DNA from: Natronohydrobacter sp.
GTDB taxonomy: Bacteria > Pseudomonadota > Alphaproteobacteria > Rhodobacterales > Rhodobacteraceae
Length of the DNA: 5,597 nt
Assembly (NCBI GenBank): GCA_007123015.1
Contig: SKSL01000279.1
Location: 1 to 5,597, forward strand
Reading direction: 5' to 3'
A model generated the notes under the pieces. The model had not been told where the DNA came from, made no database searches, and saw nothing but the letters and a program-made list of their open reading frames with translations. This document shows positions 1 to 5,597 of the stretch, piece by piece. Position 1 is the stretch's first letter; each line of letters opens with the position of its first letter. The position numbers and the translations under genes were made by a program.

Positions 1-668
1 GGCTTGATCCAGTCACCGGCAATCATCTCTGGGCGGCCCACTGCCGCCACCAGAATATCCGCGCGGCGGCAGGTCTCGGGCAGATCGCGGGTGCGTGAAT
101 GGGCGATGGTGACTGTGCAACTGTCCCCCAGCAGAAGCTGCGCCATGGGTTTTCCCACGATATTCGAGCGTCCGACCACGACCGCGTTCAGCCCCGACAG
201 GCTGCCATGGTGATCGCGCAGCATCATCAGACAGCCTAGCGGTGTGCAGGGCACCATCGACTTCTGCCCGGTCCCCAAACGCCCGACATTGGAAATGTGA
301 AAGCCGTCCACATCTTTGGCCGGGTCGATGCTGTTAATGACAAGGTCCGAATTCAGATGCTCAGGCAGCGGTAACTGCACGAGGATGCCGTGAATCTGGG
401 GATCGGCATTCAGCTTGTCGATCAGCGCCAGCAGATCGGCCTCAGATGTGTCTGCAGGCAGCTTATGTTCGAAAGAGGCCATCCCGACCTCGACCGTCTG
501 TTTGCCTTTTGAACGGACATAGACCTGACTTGCAGGGTCTTTGCCTACCAAAACCACAGCCAGCCCCGGTTTCAGCCCATGGGTTTCCCGAAGCACAGTG
601 ACATGCTCGGCCACTTTGGCGCGGATCCGCGCCGCAAACAGTTTTCCATCCAGTCGTTCTGCAGTCAC
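1..668 (-). CDS. folD: Bifunctional methylenetetrahydrofolate dehydrogenase / methenyltetrahydrofolate cyclohydrolase FolD (C-terminus beyond window)
   Basis: FolD catalyses the NADP-dependent oxidation of 5,10-methylene-THF to 5,10-methenyl-THF and its hydrolysis to 10-formyl-THF, in the cytoplasm. About 222 residues are visible; the family is usually near 280-300, so about a quarter is off the left edge, including the conserved PGGVGP region. Seen: the catalytic block DPASQVYVRSKGK with Tyr50 and Lys54, the GILVQLPLP stretch with Gln98, KDVDGF with Asp121, PCTPLG at about 140-145, and the nucleotide-binding VVGRSNIVGKP at about 164-174. These numbers coincide with E. coli FolD. The start is a GTG at 666-668 that overlaps the chorismate mutase stop (GTGA), which points to translational coupling; DGK at residues 7-9 lines up with the E. 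coli N-terminus and supports this start. An AGGG about 12 bases upstream is only a modest ribosome site. Identity is very secure; only the 3' end is unknown. Confidence 0.96.
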   Translation of the reverse strand, partial: MTAERLDGKLFAARIRAKVAEHVTVLRETHGLKPGLAVVLVGKDPASQVYVRSKGKQTVEVGMASFEHKLPADTSEADLLALIDKLNADPQIHGILVQLPLPEHLNSDLVINSIDPAKDVDGFHISNVGRLGTGQKSMVPCTPLGCLMMLRDHHGSLSGLNAVVVGRSNIVGKPMAQLLLGDSCTVTIAHSRTRDLPETCRRADILVAAVGRPEMIAGDWIK

Positions 669-979
669 TCTGTCGTTCCCTCTGTCCCCGGTCCCAGCAC
701 CCGTTCTTCGCGTGCGATGGACCATTCGATCAGCCGTTCCCAAAGCGCCCCGGCCAGGTCCGGGTCCAGACCCTGCTGCGCGGCAAGCGTGCGGACATTC
801 TCCAGCACTTCCGCGACCCGCGCGTCGATACGGGCCGGAAGCTGCGCTGTGGTCTTCAGGTCAATCGCGCGATCTATGTATCCCGCCCGCGCGACCAGCA
901 GCGCGACCAGCTCGCGGTCAAGCCGGTCGATTTCCGTGCGCAATTCATCCATGTTCTGACAGTCGCCGGGCGGGCGCAT
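665..979 (-). CDS. Small AroQ/PchB-type chorismate mutase
   Basis: Predicted all-helical type II chorismate mutase of 104 residues, converting chorismate to prephenate for Phe and Tyr synthesis. The protein aligns along its length with Pseudomonas PchB (as I recall that sequence): MRPPGDC at the start, Arg14, Arg31 and Lys42 at the PchB active-site positions, a QGLD stretch near 69-72, and a final helix EWSIARE. The residue matching PchB Gln90 (E. coli Gln88) is Glu91. PchB itself is an isochorismate-pyruvate lyase, but no isochorismate synthase or siderophore gene is nearby, so mutase is the better call. The ATG at 977-979 is chosen because AAAGGA sits 7 bases upstream and the N-terminus matches PchB; an in-frame TTG at 1010-1012 would extend it by 11 residues but overlaps the likely -10 element. 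Its stop overlaps the folD start. fhs ends 93 bases upstream. Confidence 0.9.
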   Translation of the reverse strand: MRPPGDCQNMDELRTEIDRLDRELVALLVARAGYIDRAIDLKTTAQLPARIDARVAEVLENVRTLAAQQGLDPDLAGALWERLIEWSIAREERVLGPGTEGTTE

Positions 980-986
980 GCGGGGA

Positions 987-992
987 TCCTTT
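987..992 (-). promoter_or_regulatory. Ribosome binding site deciding the chorismate mutase start
   Basis: AAAGGA on the minus strand, separated by 7 bases from the ATG at 977-979. It favours this ATG over the upstream in-frame TTG at 1010-1012, which has no purine-rich site at the right distance. Confidence 0.65.
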
Positions 993-1011
993 ATCCTGCA
1001 GGTGACAGGCA

Positions 1012-1041
1012 ATACTTAGCCCCCCGACAGGCCCGTTGCAA
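1012..1041 (-). promoter_or_regulatory. Candidate sigma70-type promoter for chorismate mutase-folD
   Basis: On the minus strand TTGCAA (1041-1036) is followed after exactly 17 bases by TAAGTAT (1018-1012). The expected transcription start near 1005 gives a leader of roughly 25-30 bases before the ATG at 979. The -35 matches TTGACA at four of six bases and the -10 is a poor match to TATAAT, so consensus support alone is weak. What raises confidence is that the same hexamers with the same spacing occur ahead of the MFS gene at a similar distance from its start. If real, the chorismate mutase-folD pair can be transcribed independently of fhs, although no terminator is seen after fhs, so read-through is also likely. 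Confidence 0.45.
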
Positions 1042-1072
1042 TGCGCCCCGGTGCCTCGGTTGCCTTCGCGGA

Positions 1073-2749
1073 TCAGAACAAACCTTCGATCAGTCCTTCC
1101 TCGTTGAAACGGATCGTCTGCGCGGCGGGTTTGCGCGGCAGGCCCGGCATGGTCATGATTTCCCCGCAGATCACCACGATGAACCCGGCGCCCGCTGACA
1201 GGCGCACTTCGCGCACGGGGACAGAGTGATTCACAGGTGCCCCGCGCAGATCCGGATCGGTTGAAAAGGAATATTGCGTTTTGGCCATGCAGATCGGCAG
1301 ATTGCCATACCCGGCCGCTTCCCAATCCTTCAGCTGGTTGCGGATCTTCGCGTCAGCCAGAACATTGTCTGCACGGTAGATGCGGCGCGCGATGGTTTCG
1401 ATCTTCTCGAATAGCGGCATGTCGTCGCTGTAAAGGGGTGCGAATTGCGACCAGTCGCCATCGGCCAGTTCGGCCACGCGTGTCGCAAGTTCGGTGACGC
1501 CTTTCGAGCCCTCGGCCCAATGCCGACACAGGATCGCCTCGGTCCCAAGCGAGGCGACATAGTCTTTCACCGCTGCGATTTCGGCCTCTGTATCAGAATG
1601 GAAATGGTTGATCCCGACCACAACAGGAACGCCGAAAGCTTTCACATTCTCGATATGACGCCCCAGATTTGGGCAGCCTTTCTGCACGGCCTCTACATTT
1701 TCCGAACCAAGGTCTGCTTTCGCCACCCCGCCATTCATCTTCATCGCGCGAACAGTGGCGACAATCACTGCCACTGCCGGGGTCAGCCCGGCCTTGCGGC
1801 ATTTGATGTTGAAAAACTTCTCTGCGCCCAGATCGGCCCCGAACCCGGCTTCGGTGACAACATAATCGGCCAGCCCTAGCGCGGTCTGCGTGGCCACGAC
1901 CGAGTTGCAGCCATGTGCGATATTGGCAAACGGCCCACCATGCACGAAAGCCGGGTTGTTTTCCAAGGTCTGCACCAGATTGGGCTGCATCGCGTCTTTC
2001 AAGAGCACTGTCATTGCCCCTTCGGCCCCGATATCGCGGCAGTGGATCGGCGTCCGGTCGCGTTTGTAGGCGATGACGATATCGCCCAGACGGCGCTGCA
2101 GATCGTCCAGATCCGCGGCCAGACACAGGATTGCCATGACTTCAGAGGCCACTGTGATATCGAACCCGGTCTGGCGCGCGAACCCGTTCGACACGCCGCC
2201 AAGCGAGATGACCATATCGCGCAGCGCGCGGTCATTCATGTCGATGACGCGGCGCCATGTGATCCGGCGTTCGTCGATTTCCAGTTCGTTGCCCCAGTAG
2301 ATATGGTTGTCGATCATCGCCGAGAGCAGGTTATGGGCCGAGGTGATGGCATGGAAATCGCCGGTGAAATGCAGGTTCATGTCTTCCATCGGAACAATCT
2401 GCGCATAGCCGCCGCCGGCAGCGCCGCCTTTCATGCCGAAATTCGGCCCAAGCGAGGCTTCCCGGATACAGATCGCGGCGCGCTTGCCAATCGCGTTGAG
2501 CCCATCGCCGAGGCCCACTGTCGTCGTGGTCTTGCCCTCGCCTGCCGGAGTAGGGTTGATCGCGGTCACGAGGATCAACTTGCCGCGCGTGCGGCCCCGC
2601 GCATCTGCGATGAATTCCTGACTGACCTTGGCCTTGTCATGACCGAAGGGCAGCAGGTGTTCCGAGGGGATGCCCAGCTTGGCGCCGATATCCTGAATGG
2701 GTTTCTTCTTTGCCTCTCGGGCAATTTCGATATCGGTCTTGAAGGCCAT
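1073..2749 (-). CDS. fhs: Formate--tetrahydrofolate ligase (10-formyl-THF synthetase)
   Basis: Fhs joins formate to tetrahydrofolate using ATP, giving 10-formyl-THF, which feeds purine synthesis and, through FolD, serine and methyl-group metabolism; cytoplasmic, usually a homotetramer. The 558-residue length is normal and the gene is intact. Seen: the P-loop PTPAGEGKTTTT at 66-77, the family block GMKGGAAGGGY at 105-115 followed by MEDMNLHFTGDFHAIT at 121-136, GGPFANIAHGCNS at 271-283, and the second family block VATVRAMKMNGG at 330-341. The ATG at 2747-2749 has AGGGAG 6 bases upstream. The gene is separated from asd by a hairpin terminator and a leader of up to about 150 bases, and lies upstream of chorismate mutase and folD on the same strand, consistent with a formate/C1 unit. 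An independent promoter must lie in 2750-2902, but I cannot identify it with confidence. Confidence 0.98.
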   Translation of the reverse strand: MAFKTDIEIAREAKKKPIQDIGAKLGIPSEHLLPFGHDKAKVSQEFIADARGRTRGKLILVTAINPTPAGEGKTTTTVGLGDGLNAIGKRAAICIREASLGPNFGMKGGAAGGGYAQIVPMEDMNLHFTGDFHAITSAHNLLSAMIDNHIYWGNELEIDERRITWRRVIDMNDRALRDMVISLGGVSNGFARQTGFDITVASEVMAILCLAADLDDLQRRLGDIVIAYKRDRTPIHCRDIGAEGAMTVLLKDAMQPNLVQTLENNPAFVHGGPFANIAHGCNSVVATQTALGLADYVVTEAGFGADLGAEKFFNIKCRKAGLTPAVAVIVATVRAMKMNGGVAKADLGSENVEAVQKGCPNLGRHIENVKAFGVPVVVGINHFHSDTEAEIAAVKDYVASLGTEAILCRHWAEGSKGVTELATRVAELADGDWSQFAPLYSDDMPLFEKIETIARRIYRADNVLADAKIRNQLKDWEAAGYGNLPICMAKTQYSFSTDPDLRGAPVNHSVPVREVRLSAGAGFIVVICGEIMTMPGLPRKPAAQTIRFNEEGLIEGLF

Positions 2750-2755
2750 GTCTCG

Positions 2756-2761
2756 CTCCCT
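2756..2761 (-). promoter_or_regulatory. Ribosome binding site of fhs
   Basis: AGGGAG on the minus strand, 6 bases ahead of the ATG at 2747-2749. It fixes the fhs start together with the conserved N-terminus. Confidence 0.6.
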
Positions 2762-2794
2762 GCGTAGAAATCTCGCTGCCGCCCGCTATATCTG

Positions 2795-2819
2795 GGCGCT
2801 TCGCCGCCGTGAGCGGCGA
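2795..2819 (-). other. GC-rich hairpin in the fhs leader region
   Basis: TCGCCGC and GCGGCGA (2801-2807 and 2813-2819) form a perfect 7-base-pair stem with a 5-base loop, ending about 50 bases before the fhs ATG. Part of the stem can instead pair in a smaller overlapping hairpin, GGCG-AAG-CGCC read on the minus strand (2805-2795). There is no T tract after either, so it is not a standard terminator. It could be a leader structure or part of the promoter region; the function is not known. Confidence 0.4.
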
Positions 2820-2902
2820 TTGCGACATTTTCCGCGTCAGTTGCGCCTTGCAGATTTCCGATATGAGACGCGTGTTTCGCAGGGTCGCGATCAAAACTAG
2901 GA

Positions 2903-2935
2903 AACGATAAAGCGCGAGGCCATCGCCCCGCGCTT
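2903..2935 (-). terminator. Rho-independent terminator of asd
   Basis: Starting 23 bases after the asd stop on the minus strand, AAGCGCG pairs with CGCGCTT (2935-2929 with 2916-2910), then one C-A mismatch, then a 3-base-pair GGC/GCC extension and a 4-base loop (2921-2924). The stem is followed by TTATCGTTT, a broken but T-rich tail. GC-rich AAGCGCG...CGCGCTT hairpins of this form are common terminators in Rhodobacterales. It separates asd transcription from fhs. Confidence 0.8.
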
Positions 2936-2958
2936 CATGTGATCTGGAAGAGTTGGTT

Positions 2959-3981
2959 TCAGCCCTTTTTCAAGCAGCGCTGGCCCAGAACTTCGGCGAT
3001 CTGCACAGCGTTCAGCGCAGCCCCCTTGCGCAAGTTGTCACTGACGCACCAGATATTCAGGCCGTTTTCGATCGTCGAATCCTGACGGATGCGGCTGATA
3101 TAGGTCGCATATTCGCCCACACAGTCGACCGGGGTGATGTAGCCGCCGGCCTCGCGCTTGTCGACGACCAGAATGCCCGGAGCTTCGCGCAGGATGTCGC
3201 GGGCTTCTTCTTCATCAAGGAAATCCTCGAATTCGATATTGATCGCTTCCGAATGGCCCACAAAGACCGGCACGCGCACACAGGTCGCGGTCAGCTTGAT
3301 CTTGGGGTCCATGATCTTCTTGGTCTCGGCGACCATTTTCCATTCTTCCTTGGTCGATCCATCTTCCATGAAGACGTCGATATGGGGAATGACATTGAAG
3401 GCGATCTGCTTGGGATAGACCGAAGGGGCAACTTCCTGCCCCGGCACATACAGGCCCTTGGTCTGGTTCCACAGCTCATCAATGGCTTCCTTGCCGGTGC
3501 CGGACACGGATTGATAGGTGCTGACCACCACGCGCTTGATACGCGCGCGGTCATGCAAGGGCTTCAGCGCGACAACCATCTGCGCCGTCGAGCAATTGGG
3601 GTTCGCGATGATGTTCTTCTTGCTGTAGCCCTCGACGGCGGCTGCGTTCACTTCCGGCACCACCAGCGGCACATCGGGATCGTAGCGATAGAGCGAGGAA
3701 TTGTCGATCACGACACAGCCCTGTGCCGCGGCCTTGGGGGCATAGGTCTTGGTCGCGTCAGATCCCACAGCGAAAAACGCAATGTCCCAGCCTGTGAAGT
3801 CGAATGTGTCCAGGTCCTGACATTTCAGGGTCTTGTCGCCAAAGCTGACCTCGGTGCCCAAGCTGCGGCGCGAGGCCAGTGCAGCGATCTGGTCGACCGG
3901 GAATTCCCGCTCGGCGAGGATGTTCAGCATTTCGCGGCCCACATTGCCGGTCGCGCCTGCGATGGCGATCTTGTAGCCCAT
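2959..3981 (-). CDS. asd: Aspartate-semialdehyde dehydrogenase
   Basis: Asd reduces 4-aspartyl phosphate to aspartate 4-semialdehyde with NADPH, the branch point to lysine/diaminopimelate, methionine and threonine; cytoplasmic. The protein is 340 residues, normal for the family. Seen: the NADP-binding GATGNVG at 9-15, the SRRS segment at 37-40, the catalytic Cys130 in NPNCST, Gln157 in TYQSVSG, Arg236 in CVRVPV and the acid/base His243 in VGHSE, plus a C-terminal SDNLRKGAALNAVQIAE block that is highly conserved in bacterial Asd. An in-frame upstream start would add 17 residues, but the ATG at 3979-3981 is preferred: it has AAGGAGG 5 bases upstream and the beta strand leading to GATGNVG normally begins within a few residues of Met1. 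It follows the MFS gene with a 63-base gap and no clear terminator, and ends at a hairpin terminator. Confidence 0.98.
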   Translation of the reverse strand: MGYKIAIAGATGNVGREMLNILAEREFPVDQIAALASRRSLGTEVSFGDKTLKCQDLDTFDFTGWDIAFFAVGSDATKTYAPKAAAQGCVVIDNSSLYRYDPDVPLVVPEVNAAAVEGYSKKNIIANPNCSTAQMVVALKPLHDRARIKRVVVSTYQSVSGTGKEAIDELWNQTKGLYVPGQEVAPSVYPKQIAFNVIPHIDVFMEDGSTKEEWKMVAETKKIMDPKIKLTATCVRVPVFVGHSEAINIEFEDFLDEEEARDILREAPGILVVDKREAGGYITPVDCVGEYATYISRIRQDSTIENGLNIWCVSDNLRKGAALNAVQIAEVLGQRCLKKG

Positions 3982-3986
3982 TCCGG

Positions 3987-3993
3987 CCTCCTT
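3987..3993 (-). promoter_or_regulatory. Strong ribosome binding site of asd
   Basis: AAGGAGG on the minus strand, 5 bases before the ATG at 3979-3981. It is a near-perfect Shine-Dalgarno sequence and lies inside the longer in-frame reading frame, which argues that translation starts downstream of it. Confidence 0.85.
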
Positions 3994-4044
3994 TTCACAT
4001 GTCGAGCAGGACCTAACCGAAATCTGCGTCAAGGTGAAGGGGCG

Positions 4045-5223
4045 CTAATCCGTGCGGTCCTGAGCGAAGGCGTAGATGATGCAGCCGATCAGCAGCAGCA
4101 GCCCGAAGAACAGGAACAGGGTCTGATAGGCGGCCTCGGGGGATGCGGCCTGTCCTGCACGATGCACGGGGCCGCTTATGGCCTGCACCAGCCCGACGCC
4201 GCCGATCGAGCACAGGTTCAGAAAGGTCACACCACGCCCGGTCAGATGGGGCGGGACATAACTGCGGCCATGCGCCATCAATACCGGGAAAGACGCGCCG
4301 AAAAAGCCGATCGCTGCGAACAGGATCGCGGCTTGCCAGAACCCTGACAAAGGAAAGGCCGCAAGGGCAATAAGAGCAGCGGCCCCCAGCAGATTGCCTG
4401 TCAGGATCACTCCTTTGCGCGTGCCGACCAGGCGATCCAGCGGACCATATGCGAAATTCCCGGCGATCATGGCCAGGGCCATCAGCAATGTCACCTGTCC
4501 GATTCCGGTCGCTGTCGCGCCATAGAGATCAGCGTAGAATGGGCCGACCCACAACCCGCGCAGGCCCGCAGCAGGGGCGTAGTTGACAATGAGCAGCGGC
4601 AACATCAGCCACAGCGCCGGGATGCGCAGGATGTCCAGCAAGCTTCCCTCTGCGCCGTCCGGCGCCTCGGCCTTGGGGGGGTCCTGCACGACGAACCAGA
4701 GCACGACAGACACGATTGCTGTGATGAACCCTATTGCGAGCAACGAGCTGCGCCATCCGAATGCTTCTGCTGCCCAGGCCATGGGCAATGCGCCCAGAAT
4801 ATTACCCAACGATCCGAAGCCGATGACAGCCCCCGCCAATGTGGCAAAGATTGCAGGCCGGAAGCTGCGCGCGAAAATATAGTAAGACGCCATCAGCACA
4901 GGCGCGCAGCCAATCCCCAGAAGCGCCATCGCAAGATGGATATGCAGGGCGTTTTGCGCCAGCGCGAAAAGTGCAGCGCCACCAGTGCCGCCCAGACCCA
5001 GCATCAGCGCAGTGGTGCGACGCGGCCCGAAACGGTCGAGCGCCCAGCCCACGGGCAGTTGAAACAGCGCAAAGACCAGAAACCACAGGCCTGAGGCGAA
5101 GGCCAGATCCTCGGGCGTGACGCCCAGATCGGTCTGCAACAGCCCCGCGAGCACTGCCAGAAAAGACCGGTAGAATTGGCTGAGCAGATAGCCCAGCACC
5201 AGAAAGAACAGGCTCACTTTCAT
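4045..5223 (-). CDS. Major facilitator superfamily transporter, substrate unknown
   Basis: A 392-residue inner-membrane protein with about twelve hydrophobic helices in two halves and a more polar central loop at about 180-198, the standard MFS layout and length. Seen: the motif-A loop GWALDRFGPRRT at 59-70 between helices 2 and 3, a degenerate copy GPLDRLVGTRKG at 260-271 in the second half, and YRSF at 18-21 in helix 1. It most resembles the broad sugar-phosphate-permease-like group (COG2271 type) by impression, but that does not define a substrate; uptake or efflux cannot be told apart. The ATG at 5221-5223 is preferred over the immediately preceding TTG; no strong ribosome site is visible. 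It is divergent from an Ada-like gene and upstream of asd with a 63-base gap. Family call is secure, function is not. Confidence 0.9.
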   Translation of the reverse strand: MKVSLFFLVLGYLLSQFYRSFLAVLAGLLQTDLGVTPEDLAFASGLWFLVFALFQLPVGWALDRFGPRRTTALMLGLGGTGGAALFALAQNALHIHLAMALLGIGCAPVLMASYYIFARSFRPAIFATLAGAVIGFGSLGNILGALPMAWAAEAFGWRSSLLAIGFITAIVSVVLWFVVQDPPKAEAPDGAEGSLLDILRIPALWLMLPLLIVNYAPAAGLRGLWVGPFYADLYGATATGIGQVTLLMALAMIAGNFAYGPLDRLVGTRKGVILTGNLLGAAALIALAAFPLSGFWQAAILFAAIGFFGASFPVLMAHGRSYVPPHLTGRGVTFLNLCSIGGVGLVQAISGPVHRAGQAASPEAAYQTLFLFFGLLLLIGCIIYAFAQDRTD

Positions 5224-5254
5224 CAAGGTGCTCTGGACTGCTTCGTTGTCCCTG

Positions 5255-5284
5255 ATACTTATTGAACCTGTGAAGCAATTGCAA
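5255..5284 (-). promoter_or_regulatory. Candidate sigma70-type promoter for the MFS gene
   Basis: On the minus strand TTGCAA (5284-5279), 17 bases, then TAAGTAT (5261-5255). Transcription would begin near 5248, giving a leader of about 25 bases. Hexamers and spacing are identical to the candidate ahead of chorismate mutase at 1012-1041. The consensus match is only moderate, so this rests on spacing, position and recurrence. Confidence 0.45.
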
Positions 5285-5348
5285 CGGGCTGAATGCGCAG
5301 CTTTCGTGTCGCGCCTGGTCCGGGCCCTTGCTAGACGGGGCAGGGAAT

Positions 5349-5352
5349 GGAG
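5349..5352 (+). promoter_or_regulatory. Ribosome binding site deciding the start of the Ada-like gene
   Basis: GGAG lies 6 bases before the ATG at 5359-5361. An in-frame ATG at 5347-5349, twelve bases earlier, has its purine-rich GGGA almost touching it, so the second ATG is better placed. An in-frame TAG at 5332-5334 excludes any start further upstream. Confidence 0.5.
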
Positions 5353-5358
5353 TCAGTC

Positions 5359-5597
5359 ATGGACGATTTTCCTGCAACCGAAGGCTATCATTACCGTGTC
5401 ATGGCCCGCGCGATCGCGCTGATCGACGCACCGGGCGGGGCGCAGCTTTCGCTGGCAGAACTGGCCGGGGCGATGGGCATGAGTGCGGCCCATTTTCAGC
5501 GCGTGTTCAGCCAATGGGTGGGCGTCTCGCCCAAACGCTACCAGCAATACCTGACACTGGGCCATGCGCGCAGCTTGCTTGCAGCGCGGTTTTCCAC
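5359..5597 (+). CDS. AraC-type helix-turn-helix protein, probable Ada-like regulator/methylated-DNA methyltransferase (3' end beyond window)
   Basis: The first 79 residues are visible. After about 12 lead residues comes an AraC-type DNA-binding domain: a helix near 14-24, then a helix-turn-helix with SLAELAGAMGMSAAHFQRVF at about 31-50, then VGVSPKRYQQYLTLGHARSLL at about 54-74. The SPKRxxQYLTxxHAxxLL pattern is typical, from memory, of proteins that fuse an AraC-type domain to an O6-methylguanine-DNA methyltransferase domain, which remove alkyl groups from DNA by irreversible transfer to a cysteine and may regulate repair genes. The catalytic PCHR motif would lie off the right edge, so the fusion is inferred. 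The N-terminal zinc/Cys phosphotriester-sensing domain of E. coli Ada is not encoded ahead of this start, since an in-frame stop lies at 5332-5334. The alternative is a plain AraC-family regulator. It is divergent from the MFS gene, sharing a 135-base intergenic region. Confidence 0.75.
   Translation, partial: MDDFPATEGYHYRVMARAIALIDAPGGAQLSLAELAGAMGMSAAHFQRVFSQWVGVSPKRYQQYLTLGHARSLLAARFS

Noticed and set aside
980..1012. Upstream TTG start adding 11 residues to chorismate mutase
   Set aside because: The TTG overlaps the candidate -10 box, has no ribosome site, and PchB-type proteins begin at the downstream ATG.
1913..2767. A 284-codon open frame on the plus strand opposite fhs
   Set aside because: It is a shadow of fhs codon usage; it has no recognisable domain and fhs is intact with all family motifs.
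2750..2902. A ZTP (pfl) or THF riboswitch ahead of fhs, expected from gene context
   Set aside because: An ACTGAC segment and GC-rich hairpin are present, but I could not find the conserved 5' GGGTCGTG-like part or the 3' CCGCCTGGG-like part of the ZTP class. A covariance-model search would settle it.
3982..4032. Seventeen-residue N-terminal extension of Asd
   Set aside because: The strong AAGGAGG lies inside the extension and the extra residues do not resemble any Asd N-terminus.
3982..4044. Asd leader structure hiding the ribosome site, and a TTGACG -35 at 4032-4027
   Set aside because: Pairing between CCCCTTCAC and the GTGAAAAGG part needs a bulge and a long loop, and no -10-like hexamer lies at a proper distance from TTGACG.
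2953..4347. A 464-codon open frame on the plus strand opposite asd
   Set aside because: It is antisense to a clearly conserved asd and MFS gene, its protein resembles no family I know, and long antisense frames are expected in GC-rich DNA.
5224..5358. An Ada-type operator (AAT and GCAA boxes) in the divergent region
   Set aside because: AAT and GCAA occur near 5278-5284 but only one base apart, not the spacing of the E. coli ada operator as I recall it.

Overview
The window is about 60% G+C by eye and holds six protein genes packed with short gaps. Protein sequences, gene order and G/C-rich codon use fit an alphaproteobacterium, most likely of the Rhodobacterales (Rhodobacter/Roseobacter type). 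That placement is inferred from recognisable proteins; no rRNA or marker search was possible. The content looks chromosomal and largely housekeeping. I see no transposase, integrase, phage gene, CRISPR array, tRNA or rRNA.

Layout from left to right: (1) 1-668, minus strand, folD, cut by the window edge so its C-terminal quarter is missing; (2) 665-979, minus, a small AroQ/PchB-type chorismate mutase whose stop overlaps the folD GTG start; (3) 1073-2749, minus, fhs, complete; (4) 2750-2958, an intergenic region with a hairpin in the fhs leader and the terminator of asd; (5) 2959-3981, minus, asd, complete; (6) 4045-5223, minus, a 12-helix MFS transporter; (7) 5224-5358, a divergent promoter region; (8) 5359 to the right edge, plus strand, the start of an AraC-type helix-turn-helix protein whose sequence resembles the regulatory half of Ada-like DNA methyltransferases.

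Fhs and FolD work together: Fhs charges tetrahydrofolate with formate (ATP-dependent), and FolD interconverts 10-formyl-, methenyl- and methylene-tetrahydrofolate, linking formate to purine, serine and methionine synthesis. The chorismate mutase between them belongs to Phe/Tyr synthesis but shares the precursor chorismate with the p-aminobenzoate branch of folate synthesis. asd feeds Lys, Met, Thr and diaminopimelate. The MFS gene lies upstream of asd on the same strand with no clear terminator between them, but no functional link is evident.

The most notable non-coding observation is that two minus-strand promoter candidates, ahead of the chorismate mutase and ahead of the MFS gene, share the same hexamers and spacing (TTGCAA, 17 bases, TAAGTAT) at nearly the same distance from their ATG. 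I found no convincing undescribed biological system here.
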